Shown here: piece after piece, positions 19,701-28,235 of the stretch
How positions within the stretch are numbered: the stretch's first letter is position 1
Layout of the letters: each line of letters begins with the position of its first letter
Assembly (NCBI GenBank): GCA_003021235.1
Contig: PXQR01000064.1
Span: 1-53,527, forward strand
Direction of reading: 5' to 3'
DNA from: Halobacteriales archaeon QH_6_64_20
GTDB lineage: Archaea > Halobacteriota > Halobacteria > Halobacteriales > Halococcaceae
DNA length: 53,527 bases
Position numbers and translations under genes: made by a program
Notes under the pieces: model-generated
Seen by the model: the letters and a program-made list of their open reading frames with translations, nothing else
Told to the model about the DNA's origin: nothing
The model's database searches: none

Positions 19701-20630
19701 TCACGCTCCTCGAGGCGGAATGGCGCCGTTCATCGCCTCGAACAGCCGTTCGGTGACGATCGCTTCGGTCAACCCGATCAGTTCCTCGGCCGTGTCCAGT
19801 GAGGCGAAGAGTCCGAGCGGAATCCGACCGCCGGCCATGTGCCCGTGGCCGCCGGCGTTCCCGACGTCGTCGAACCATCCGCCGAGCCGTCTGCCGACGT
19901 GTACGGACGGATCTCTCGTACGTGCGCTGAACTGGATCGCGTCGCCGGCGATGCCGAAGACGATCGCCGTGTCGACTCCTTCTGGATCGAGCAGGTGGTC
20001 GGCGGCTTGTGGAAGCGCGTCACGCTCGCTCGTGCAACCGACGGTCGAAACCAAACAGGCCCCTCTCACAGTGCGGCGAGCGACGGCTCTCCCGATCGCG
20101 TCGAGCGTCGACGGCGTGAACGTAGAATCAGAGAGCCGTCGGGGGGTCCCCACGTCGGCGTGTGGTTGCAGGAACTGTGCAGCAGCGTATTCGCTCGGCG
20201 TGACGCCACGCATGAATTCCAACGTCTCGCGCCGGATTCCGAACAGCAGGGCCGTCGCGAGCCGGTCGTCGAGCGGGACGTCGAACTCGTCTACGTACTC
20301 CGTCAGGATCGTCGCTGTCGCGCCGACCGCCGGCCTGCTGTCCACATAGGTGGCCGACACGTCGTCGACCGAGTGGTGATCGACGACGACATCGATCGGA
20401 GCGGTGTCCGAGACCCGGTTGTTCTGCCCCGGTGTCGAGTGGTCGACGAACGCGGTGAGTTCGTACGCTTCGAGGCGTGCGTCCGTGAAGGTCGTCAGCG
20501 GGACGTCGAGGAGGTTCACCATAGCCCGGTTCTGCTGGTGGGTGATCTCGTCTTCATAGAGGAGTACCCGCTCGCCGACGCCGACGAGCTCGGCGAGGCG
20601 ATCGAGCGCGAGCGCGATCGCCGAGAACGG
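19701..20630 (-). pseudogene. DHH-family phosphoesterase, 5' end lost
   Basis: About 310 codons of a DHH/DHHA1 phosphoesterase (NrnA/RecJ-like) are intact: IALALDRLAELVGVGERVLL, the DHH motif IDVVVDHHSVDD, and the DHHA1 end GNAGGHGHMAGGRIPLG. The sequence stops being homologous just upstream of the first helix, so the N-terminus with the DPDA metal motif, and the promoter, are missing. On the right it is joined directly to an FAD oxidase fragment of opposite orientation. An open frame continues upstream only as a shadow of that fragment. Loss of the DPDA motif should abolish metal binding. Confidence 0.8.
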
Positions 20631-21732
20631 CCTCGTCGTCGACTGCTCGGCGATGGACGAAATCGACGTGGACCCCGACGCACGGACCGTCCACGTGGAG
20701 CCGGGCGTCCGGGCCGGCGAACTCCACGAGGCGACCCAGCAGTTCGGATTAGCCACTCCGACCGGGAGCGCCGACGACATCGGAGTCGCGAGCTCGACGC
20801 TTGGCGGCGCGATCGGCTGGCTGCGGCGCAAGCACGGGTTAGGCGCTGACGCGCTTCGCTCGGTCGAGATCGTCACCGCCGACGGCGAACGACGGACGGC
20901 GAGTCCCGAGCGCAACCAGGACCTCTTTTGGGCGCTCCGGGGCGGCGGGGGGAACTTCGGCGTCGTCACCGCCTTCGAGTTCGACCTGTACGAGATCGGC
21001 CCGGGGGTGATGACGCTCGGCACGTTCTATCCGGCCAACCATGCAGAGGACGTACTGAAATCCCACCGGAAGTTCGTGGCTGACGAACCTGACGAACTGA
21101 CGACGCTCGTCCTCTACGGACACGTCCCGCCGTTGCCGCCGATTCCCGAGGCGGCTCACGGAACGCCCGCAGTCGGGATCCTCGGCTGCTACGCTGGCTC
21201 CGTCGAGGAGGGCGAGGACGTTGTCGCCCCGCTCCGGGAGATCGCCGAGCAGATCGTCGATCTCAGCGGGTCGATGCCCTACGTCGCACTGCACGAGTTG
21301 GACTCGGCACTGTTCCTCGAGGGTCGGAACTACTGCTGACGATCGGCGTTCGTCGACGAACTGACCGGCGACCTCGTCGATCAGGTGATCGAACACGGCG
21401 ACGAGGCTCCATCGGCGCTGTCGAGCGTCTCGGTGTGGCCGCTCGGCGGCGAGATGGGTCGGGTCGCGCCCGAGGAGATCGCCTTCCCGTGGCGTGACGC
21501 GGCGTACATGCTGAGCGTCGAGGCGAACTGGGAGGACGACGCCGACGAGGCGAACATCGGGTGGGCCCGCGAGACCGACGATGCCTTCCGGGACCTGGGT
21601 GCCGAGGGAGCCTACGGCGGGTTCCCGGGCCTCGGCGAGACCGACGAGGACGTCCCCAGGATGGTCTACGGCCGTAACCACGATCGGTTGGTCGGGATCA
21701 AACGCCGGTACGATCCCTCGAACGTGTTCTGA
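20616..21732 (+). pseudogene. FAD-linked (BBE/berberine-type) oxidase, 5' truncated and with internal TGA
   Basis: Reads as an FAD-binding oxidoreductase from LVVDCSAMDEIDVDPDARTV through TLGGAIGWLRRKHGLGADAL and FWALRGGGGNFGVVTAFEF. The N-terminal 80-100 residues with the RGGGH flavin-attachment loop are absent. The frame is interrupted by TGA at 21337-21339, in the context RNYC-stop-RSAFVDEL, where the family has Trp; coding then continues in the same frame to the BBE-type C-terminus ending RYDPSNVF. The simplest view is TGG to TGA. Its C-terminal 89 bp recur exactly at 27962-28050. Confidence 0.85.
21602..21690 (+). repeat. 89-bp exact direct repeat, copy 1
   Basis: Identical base for base to 27962-28050 (offset exactly 6,360). 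It encodes the GAYGGFPGLGETDEDVPRMV stretch of the FAD oxidase C-terminus. Weaker similarity extends about 40 nt further upstream. The two copies bracket the SnoaL-like gene and the giant multicopper oxidase. Confidence 0.93.
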
Positions 21733-21932
21733 GGGCGTCGGACGACCGATGGGGCGGATCGGAGGTCACGATGGCCAACCCGTCGGTGTTCGCGCTCGGC
21801 GACCGAGTTCGGGACACCCGACCCCCGAACCCGATTCGGACGGAACCCCTTCGGGCCGTCCACGCCGGCACTCGCTCGTCGGTGCAGTACCGTTCAGTCG
21901 ACTTCTTCGCGAGGGGAGCACGGGAGATACGA

Positions 21933-22274
21933 CTACCAACGTGCGATGCGACCGTTTTCCATCTCCACGACGAATACCTGTGGGAACGCGCGTTCGGATC
22001 TATGGGTCGCAGTCCGATGCGTCTCGACCTCGATGGCACAGGACGTCCCGTCGGCCCAGAAGTTACGGACGACGAACCTCGCCTCTCCGGTCGTGCGTTC
22101 GGAACGCCGCTCGAGTGCTCTCCGAACCCCTGCCGGTCCGTGGTACTCCCCGTCGGGGTACTCCGGGTCGATGAATACGCCGTCCTCGGCGAAGACCGCG
22201 CTCACGTCGTCTTCGTCCCCGTCCTCGAAGGCCCCCAGTATCGCTTCGATGTATTCGCGTTCTATCCCCGTCAT
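21933..22274 (-). pseudogene. SnoaL-like (NTF2-fold) protein with premature amber stop
   Basis: From ATG 22274 the frame reads an NTF2-fold SnoaL protein: IEAILGAFEDGDEDDVSAVF, AEDGVFIDPEYPDGEYHG and VVEMENGRIARW. It then meets TAG at 21933. Beyond this stop the same frame continues SYLPCSPREEVD to a TGA at 21894, which looks like the family's last strand, so one change (for example CAG to TAG) removed the final 12 residues. The truncated protein could still fold, so it may be a shortened functional gene. Members are small cyclase/isomerase-like or ligand-binding proteins; substrate unknown. Confidence 0.65.
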
Positions 22275-22737
22275 GGCACTGTCACGAGACGCGACCGCTC
22301 CGGTAGCCGCCTCGACCGTGCGTTCGTCCGGTCGTTCGTAGCATGGTCTTCGAACCCCGAACGCACGCCCGTCTTCGAAAACCCCGACGCTAGGTATGTA
22401 GTGCACCGTGTGGTCCCGCTCGCTACGGCGAGCCCCTGGCGAAACCCGGCTCGACGCTCCGCTGGCCGCGTTCGCCGAGTCGAAACGCGATCGTTCGACG
22501 CGTTCGCCGCTCGATCGACGCTCACAGCCCGTCCGCTAGCTGTCTAGCGTCCGGTTTTAGATCGCTACCCCCAGTATCCCCGTTACTCGTGTCACTCATG
22601 ATATCGGACAGCACGGCTACGAGCGGTTCGTCGGGAATCGAGCGGGAACGGTGCTCGGCAGCCGTCCACGAAACGGGGACGGTGCCGACGTCCCGGGATG
22701 CAACGGTGAACTGCGGGCACGGCGACAGGGTACGACC
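22275..22737. other. Intergenic region upstream of the giant oxidase
   Basis: About 460 nt. The only notable frame is a 25-codon minus-strand one (ATG 22599, beginning MSDTSNGDTGGSDLKPDARQ) with halophilic composition, too short to call. No clear TATA box is seen just upstream of 22738. Confidence 0.4.
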
Positions 22738-25700
22738 ATGACCGAGCGCTCACGACCGCCCGGCAGTAGCGGTCGGGGTCGCGACTTTACGATTCACGCC
22801 GTCGAAGTCGAGATCGTGTTGAACACGTTCGGCCTGCACATGCCCCACGGCGCGATGTACGTACTGGAGGAGGACTTGGAGGCCGTCCGTGCGGCCGACG
22901 GCGAACCGCTCGACGACGCGCATGCCCTGCTGGAAGAGGGGAAGCAGAAGGACCCGTCGGTCATCCAACCACTGGTGGTTCGCGCGAACAAAGGTGAGAC
23001 GATCGAGATCGAGTTCGTCAACCACCTCGACCGGCACGCGTCGATCCACCAAACGGCGCTTCCTTACGATGTGAGAGAATCCGATGGGATGGCCGTCGGA
23101 TACAACCCCGATACGACTGTCGCACCGGGCGAGCGGACACAGTACCGATGGGAAGCGACACACGTGGGAACGCACTTCTTCTGTGACGGGGCGAATCAGG
23201 CCTTCGAGAGCGCTCCCGGAGTCGAACGCGGGATGGCCGGAGGAACCGATAGCGCTCTCCCGCGGAACGAGGACGGGGACCACGACACGGCCCCTACTTC
23301 CCGGGACGACACAGCTCGGAACGCCGGGGAGAACAAGCACCCGAACCTTCTCGCACGCGGATTGTTCGGTGCCGTCGTCGTCGAACCCGAAGGCGCGACG
23401 TGGACCGATCCACGGACCGGGGGCGAACTCCGCAGCGGCGTCCGTGCGGTCGTCCACGATCCGGCGACCGGCGAGGACGACGTCATCGGATGCGATACGA
23501 GTTACCGCGAATTCGTCCTCTTTTACCACACACCGGAAGGCGTCTATCCGGAGTTCACGTGGCCGCATTCGGGCGTCAAACAGTCGACGCATGGGATCAA
23601 CTATCGATCCGATCCGAGCGGTATGCGTGTCAACGACGACTGTGAGGACTGTGGGTTGGAGGAGCTGTTCTACCACTCGTGGACGAACGGCGATCCCGGC
23701 GGTGGAGACAGCGTTTACACGGCGTACAAGGGCGACCCGATCAAGTTCTGTTTCGTCGGTGCCTCACAGGAAGAAAACCACGTTCATCACCTCCACCAAC
23801 ACCGGTACAAGGAGATACCACGGACCGACGCGGCCACCGTCGATGCACAGACGATCGGTCTCGGCGACACCTACGAGGCCTACCTCGTCGCCGGTCACGG
23901 CCCGGGAACGGTTCGACCGGACACGAGCTTCGAGGAGGCCTTTACCGAATCCGGAGCCGGCTACACCCACGGTACGGCCGGTGACGTTCTCTTTCACTGT
24001 CACATGTTCCCGCACTATGCCGAAGGGATGTGGGCGTTCATGCGGGTTCTGGACAAGGAACACGACTTCCTCGAACCGCTCCCGGGGACGGACATCGTCG
24101 ACGACTCGGAACTGGACCGGGCGGAGTTACCGCTACAGGACGCCATTCTGAGCGCGGAATCGGACGTTCCGGGCTTTCCGGAGTTCATCGGCGACGCGAT
24201 CGAAAAAGAGAACGACGTCGACGACCCGATCGGACACGGCGCTCCGGAAGCACCGAACCTCTCGGTAACCGATCCGCGCGAACCTACAGCGACCGAACGG
24301 GCGGCGCTCGGCGACGAGATCCTCCGGGGAGCGCCGTACACCGATCCGACCGACGAACCGGAATCCGACCGTACCGATCCGACCGGCAATCCGAAACCCA
24401 CCCGGATACTCGAGTATACGATCGCCGTCATGGAGGCGGAAATCGCCTATAACGACTCCGGGGAACACGACCCCGACGGTATCGTCTACGTCCTCGAGGA
24501 AGCGAACGTCTCCCCGGGACCCGGCAAAACGAAGGCGGACGTCGTCGGCGTGACGGACGGCCCAGTGCTCATCGAGGACGCAGAACGCGTCCGAACGGGG
24601 GAGATGAACCCGGAGCCACTCTTCCTGCGAGCCAACGTCGGCGACCGTGTGGAGGTCCGACTACGGAACGAACTGGACACGATCGAAATGGGCGAAGAAC
24701 GGCCGTTCGACGCGTCGATCCACCCACACTACGTGGGCTATGACGTGCTGGGCTCGGACTCGCTCTCGAATGGCTTCAACTACTACCAGGGAACCGGACC
24801 CAATGGAACCAATGAGTCCCGGTGGTACGCCGACGAGGAGGGGACGATCTTCTTCCACGACCATATTTTCGCTATCGTGGAAGGAATGCACGGGATGTTC
24901 TGTGGGCTCATCGTCGAGCCGGCGGGCTCGGAGTGGCGCGATCCGTACTCCGACGAGCGGATCTTCAGCGGCGCACAAGCGACCATCTCGACGCCCGAGG
25001 ACGCGGCCGAGTCCGACTTCCGCGAACAGGCGTTGCACTATCACGACTTCGCGCCGCTCAGAGACGGGGACGGGGAGTACGTGAACAAGGATTCGGAACA
25101 CAACGTGAACAAGGGGACGATGGCGATCAACTACCGAAACGCTCCCTATTACAACCGAGACAACGAGGATTCGGCGTACGTCCACAGCTCGGCCGTTCAC
25201 GGCGACCCCCCGACGCCGGTGATAGAAGCGTACGAGAACGACCCGATCCGCCTTCGGCTGTTCCAGGGATGTTACGAGGAACAGCACACCTTCGGGGTTC
25301 ATGGACTCCGAATCGATCGCCGGGGCGTCGATACGGCCGACTCGGTCTCGAAGCTCTTCGGAACCTCGGAAGCGTTCACCTTCGATATCGAGCCCGAAAC
25401 GACCCAGCTCGCGTTCGATCACATGACGAATCCGGACGGCCTGCCGGTTCGGGACTACCGATACGGATCGAACGTCGTCGACGACCTCTGGTGTGGCATG
25501 TGGGGACTCGTCCGCATCTGGGGCGGCGAGGTAGGCCACCTCGCGCCGCTGCCCGACCACGGCGCACCGACCGGGACGATAGCCGACGACGAACTGCGGG
25601 CGATGGGCCACCCGGCACCCTTCTCGGACTTCGACTGGACCGAAGCGGGCCAGCGAGCGAAACACCTGTACTCCATCGGGGACGAGCGGACGCTCGGTGG

Positions 25701-27615
25701 CGTCGCATCCGACATCGCGGACGATCTCTCGGACGAGCTTCTTCCGGACGTAGATTCGATACGACACGTCGAACGTTCCGTTCAACGGCAGATCGGCGAT
25801 CTCGGATCGTATTCGCCTCCTGGACTCCCGGCGAACAGAGATGCGCGACGGAATTCGAGTATCGGGGACGTTCCACCCACTCCCGGCGACGACGACGAAG
25901 GGCCGGGCGATCCCCCTCCCGAGGCCGACGCCGAGGTCCGGGAGTTCGACGTGACGGCCTTCCGGACCGAGATTCCGTACAACGACTACGGCGACCACGA
26001 CCCCCACGGGATCGTCTTCGCGCTCGATCGGTACGTCGAGGAGATCAAGTCGGGAACACGCGATCCCGAACCGCTGATACTGCGTGCGAACGCGGGCGAG
26101 CGCATCCGGCTCACCCTCACGAACGGTCTCGAAGGAACGCTCGACAACGATCACCCCCACCCGAAGATGCAGATCCCACAGCAGTGGGAACGCTCCGATC
26201 GCATCTCGTTACATCCGCTAGAGCTTCAGTACGACGTGAACGGCTCGAACGGGGCGACGATCGGGTTCAACTACGATACGACCGTCGGGCGAGGCGACGA
26301 CGAGGACGACACCATCACCTACGAGTGGTACGCTGACGGCGCCGTCGATACGATCTGCCTCTGGGATATGGCGGATCTGCGCAGCAATCGTCACCACGGT
26401 GCCTTCGGCCAACTGTTCGTCGAACCAGCGGATGCGACCGCCCTCGACGAGGCAACGGCGGAACCAGTCGCCAGCGGTCCGTCCGCGATCGTGAAGACCT
26501 CCGGCCGGCAGGACGACTTTCGCGAACACGGACTGGTATTCGGGGACGGACAGTTCGTCGTGAACCGACACGACCCGCCGAGTTGCGTCGTTCCGCGTCC
26601 CGATCCGGCGGATCAAAAACACGATCTGAGCGGAGAAGAACGTCGAGAACTCCGAACTGCACCCTGTAACCTGTCGCCTCCGGACTCGGAAGATCAGGGG
26701 TACGGCGGTATCAACTACCGCTCGGAACCGTTCGTCCGCCGTTTCGAAAACGACGATCTACAACACCGAGTCTACAGTTCGGTGATACACGGCGATCCGA
26801 ACACGCCCGTTATCGAGGCGGCCGTCGGCGATCCCGTCCGGCTCCGGGTCGCGTGTGCGGGCGACAAGGCCAGAGCGATCGCGTTTCACCTCGCGGGTCA
26901 CCAGTGGCAGCGCCATCGGGGTATCGATGAATCGCCGACTATCGGCGTCGATGGCCAGTTCGGGCCCGGCAAGGCCGAAACGGTAGAACTCATCGGCGGA
27001 GCGGGTGGCCCGGACGAAAGCGGCGGCGATTTCGTCTATCAGGAGACGAAACAGCGCCGCTGGCTCGAATCCGGTCTCTGGGGGATCTTCCGGGTCCACG
27101 ACGGGGCCGAACGGCCTCCCGGTCGAGCCGACGGAGGGTCGATCCCGCATGGCGGCGTCCAGCCGCTCCCGGATCGGTCGGGCGACGTCCCGCTCGCCGA
27201 TCGCCCCGGGTTCGTCGTCCGGACGGGCGACGTGACCGGGAGCGGCGATACCGACGTCGTCGTCGGCGTTCCCGACAGCGACGTCGGGGCCGTCGACGCC
27301 GGTGCCGTCTACGTCTTCGTCGACACGCCCCCCGAACGGATCACCGACCTCTCAGCAGCCGAGTTACAGGTCCCGAACGAGACCGCCGACGAGCGAGCCG
27401 GTACCGACGTGACGCTGACCGGCGGGACGGACGACGGAGCCGACGATATCGTCGTCGAGACGACAGCCGAGCGGATCGTAACTATCCGGGGCGGCCGGCC
27501 GCTGTGTGATCTCATCGACTCGCCGCCTTCGTCGGTCGTCGCCGAGTTCGTCCGGAAGAGTACGACGACCGACGTCACGTCGATCGTCCCGCTGGACGCC
27601 GCCGGCGACGGCTGA
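22738..27615 (+). CDS. Giant multicopper oxidase, three two-domain cupredoxin units plus FG-GAP-like tail
   Basis: Protein of 1,625 residues. Three homologous units (about 1-455, 555-980 and 1060-1470) each look like a pair of cupredoxin domains, giving a six-domain, ceruloplasmin/MnxG-like plan. Unit 1 ends with the late multicopper oxidase motifs: HVHHLHQH at 348-355 and HCHMFPHYAEGM at 420-431 (type 1/3 ligands). Unit 2 carries the early motifs HPH (662-664) and HDH (707-709), plus HTFGVHG (850-856). Unit 3 keeps the fold but mostly lacks ligands (LWDM where HDH is expected). From residue 1492, GDVTGSGDTDVVVGVPDSD and GAVYVF resemble FG-GAP beta-propeller repeats. No Tat or Sec signal is visible at the chosen ATG. 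Possible substrates are Mn(II), Fe(II), Cu(I) or phenols; none is shown. It is flanked by the two 89-bp repeats. Confidence 0.85.
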   Translation: MTERSRPPGSSGRGRDFTIHAVEVEIVLNTFGLHMPHGAMYVLEEDLEAVRAADGEPLDDAHALLEEGKQKDPSVIQPLVVRANKGETIEIEFVNHLDRHASIHQTALPYDVRESDGMAVGYNPDTTVAPGERTQYRWEATHVGTHFFCDGANQAFESAPGVERGMAGGTDSALPRNEDGDHDTAPTSRDDTARNAGENKHPNLLARGLFGAVVVEPEGATWTDPRTGGELRSGVRAVVHDPATGEDDVIGCDTSYREFVLFYHTPEGVYPEFTWPHSGVKQSTHGINYRSDPSGMRVNDDCEDCGLEELFYHSWTNGDPGGGDSVYTAYKGDPIKFCFVGASQEENHVHHLHQHRYKEIPRTDAATVDAQTIGLGDTYEAYLVAGHGPGTVRPDTSFEEAFTESGAGYTHGTAGDVLFHCHMFPHYAEGMWAFMRVLDKEHDFLEPLPGTDIVDDSELDRAELPLQDAILSAESDVPGFPEFIGDAIEKENDVDDPIGHGAPEAPNLSVTDPREPTATERAALGDEILRGAPYTDPTDEPESDRTDPTGNPKPTRILEYTIAVMEAEIAYNDSGEHDPDGIVYVLEEANVSPGPGKTKADVVGVTDGPVLIEDAERVRTGEMNPEPLFLRANVGDRVEVRLRNELDTIEMGEERPFDASIHPHYVGYDVLGSDSLSNGFNYYQGTGPNGTNESRWYADEEGTIFFHDHIFAIVEGMHGMFCGLIVEPAGSEWRDPYSDERIFSGAQATISTPEDAAESDFREQALHYHDFAPLRDGDGEYVNKDSEHNVNKGTMAINYRNAPYYNRDNEDSAYVHSSAVHGDPPTPVIEAYENDPIRLRLFQGCYEEQHTFGVHGLRIDRRGVDTADSVSKLFGTSEAFTFDIEPETTQLAFDHMTNPDGLPVRDYRYGSNVVDDLWCGMWGLVRIWGGEVGHLAPLPDHGAPTGTIADDELRAMGHPAPFSDFDWTEAGQRAKHLYSIGDERTLGGVASDIADDLSDELLPDVDSIRHVERSVQRQIGDLGSYSPPGLPANRDARRNSSIGDVPPTPGDDDEGPGDPPPEADAEVREFDVTAFRTEIPYNDYGDHDPHGIVFALDRYVEEIKSGTRDPEPLILRANAGERIRLTLTNGLEGTLDNDHPHPKMQIPQQWERSDRISLHPLELQYDVNGSNGATIGFNYDTTVGRGDDEDDTITYEWYADGAVDTICLWDMADLRSNRHHGAFGQLFVEPADATALDEATAEPVASGPSAIVKTSGRQDDFREHGLVFGDGQFVVNRHDPPSCVVPRPDPADQKHDLSGEERRELRTAPCNLSPPDSEDQGYGGINYRSEPFVRRFENDDLQHRVYSSVIHGDPNTPVIEAAVGDPVRLRVACAGDKARAIAFHLAGHQWQRHRGIDESPTIGVDGQFGPGKAETVELIGGAGGPDESGGDFVYQETKQRRWLESGLWGIFRVHDGAERPPGRADGGSIPHGGVQPLPDRSGDVPLADRPGFVVRTGDVTGSGDTDVVVGVPDSDVGAVDAGAVYVFVDTPPERITDLSAAELQVPNETADERAGTDVTLTGGTDDGADDIVVETTAERIVTIRGGRPLCDLIDSPPSSVVAEFVRKSTTTDVTSIVPLDAAGDG

Positions 27616-27921
27616 CGGCTTGTGTGTCCGTGAGCCCGAGTCGTCCGAGAGACCGCCGCTGATCGAAGCGGACGCGATGTTCCTGTGCCTCGCCGTCCGC
27701 GATGTGGCAGTCGGTCGTCCCCCGAACCTCGGCGTCCCGTTCGGTCGGGGGAATCCCGTCGGATTCGCCCTCGTGTGTCATCGCGATGGTCGCGGCGTCC
27801 ACACCGAATCGTCGTTCGAGACCACGCCGTGGATCGTCACGTGGAAGTCGGGAACGTCGGCGATCACTCCATCTATCGCCTTCGAGCCCCCGCGCCCGCG
27901 GACCACACCTCTGGGTGCGGA

Positions 27922-28091
27922 TGGGCTCGCGAGACCGACGCCGCCCTCCGGGAACTGGGTACCGAGGGAGCCTACGGCGGGTTCCCGGGCCTCGGCGAGA
28001 CCGACGAGGACGTCCCCAGGATGGTCTACGGCCGTAACCACGATCGGTTGATTGCGTCGAGGACCGATACGATCCGTCGAACGTCTTCTAA
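27922..28091 (+). pseudogene. C-terminal fragment of a second FAD-linked oxidase
   Basis: The stretch WARETDAALRELGTEGAYGG continues into the same residues as the FAD oxidase at 21565-21732. After NHDRL the frame shifts, and the true ending (RYDPSNVF then TAA at 28089) is found in another frame. Only the last 55 codons remain. It contains repeat copy 2. The preceding 300 nt (27616-27921) show no recognisable gene and may be eroded DNA. Confidence 0.8.
27962..28050 (+). repeat. 89-bp exact direct repeat, copy 2
   Basis: Exact match to 21602-21690. Sequence outside the exact block differs (gtcgggatca there against attgcgtcga here on the right), so the identity ends sharply. Confidence 0.93.
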
Positions 28092-28235
28092 CGAACCGTT
28101 ACCATCGATCCGACGGCCGACCGAGAGAACCCGATTTCGAGTCCCCACCCGACCGATCGCCGCGATTCAGGGTGGCGGTAGACGTGTAGTCATCCCGGAG
28201 ACCGTTCGGTCAGTTCGACAGCGTCGATCCCGTGC

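Noticed and set aside
24661-26160. A 499-codon minus-strand open frame inside the giant oxidase gene
   Set aside because: Composition is dominated by Arg/Val with no motif, while the plus strand encodes clear cupredoxin motifs over the same DNA.
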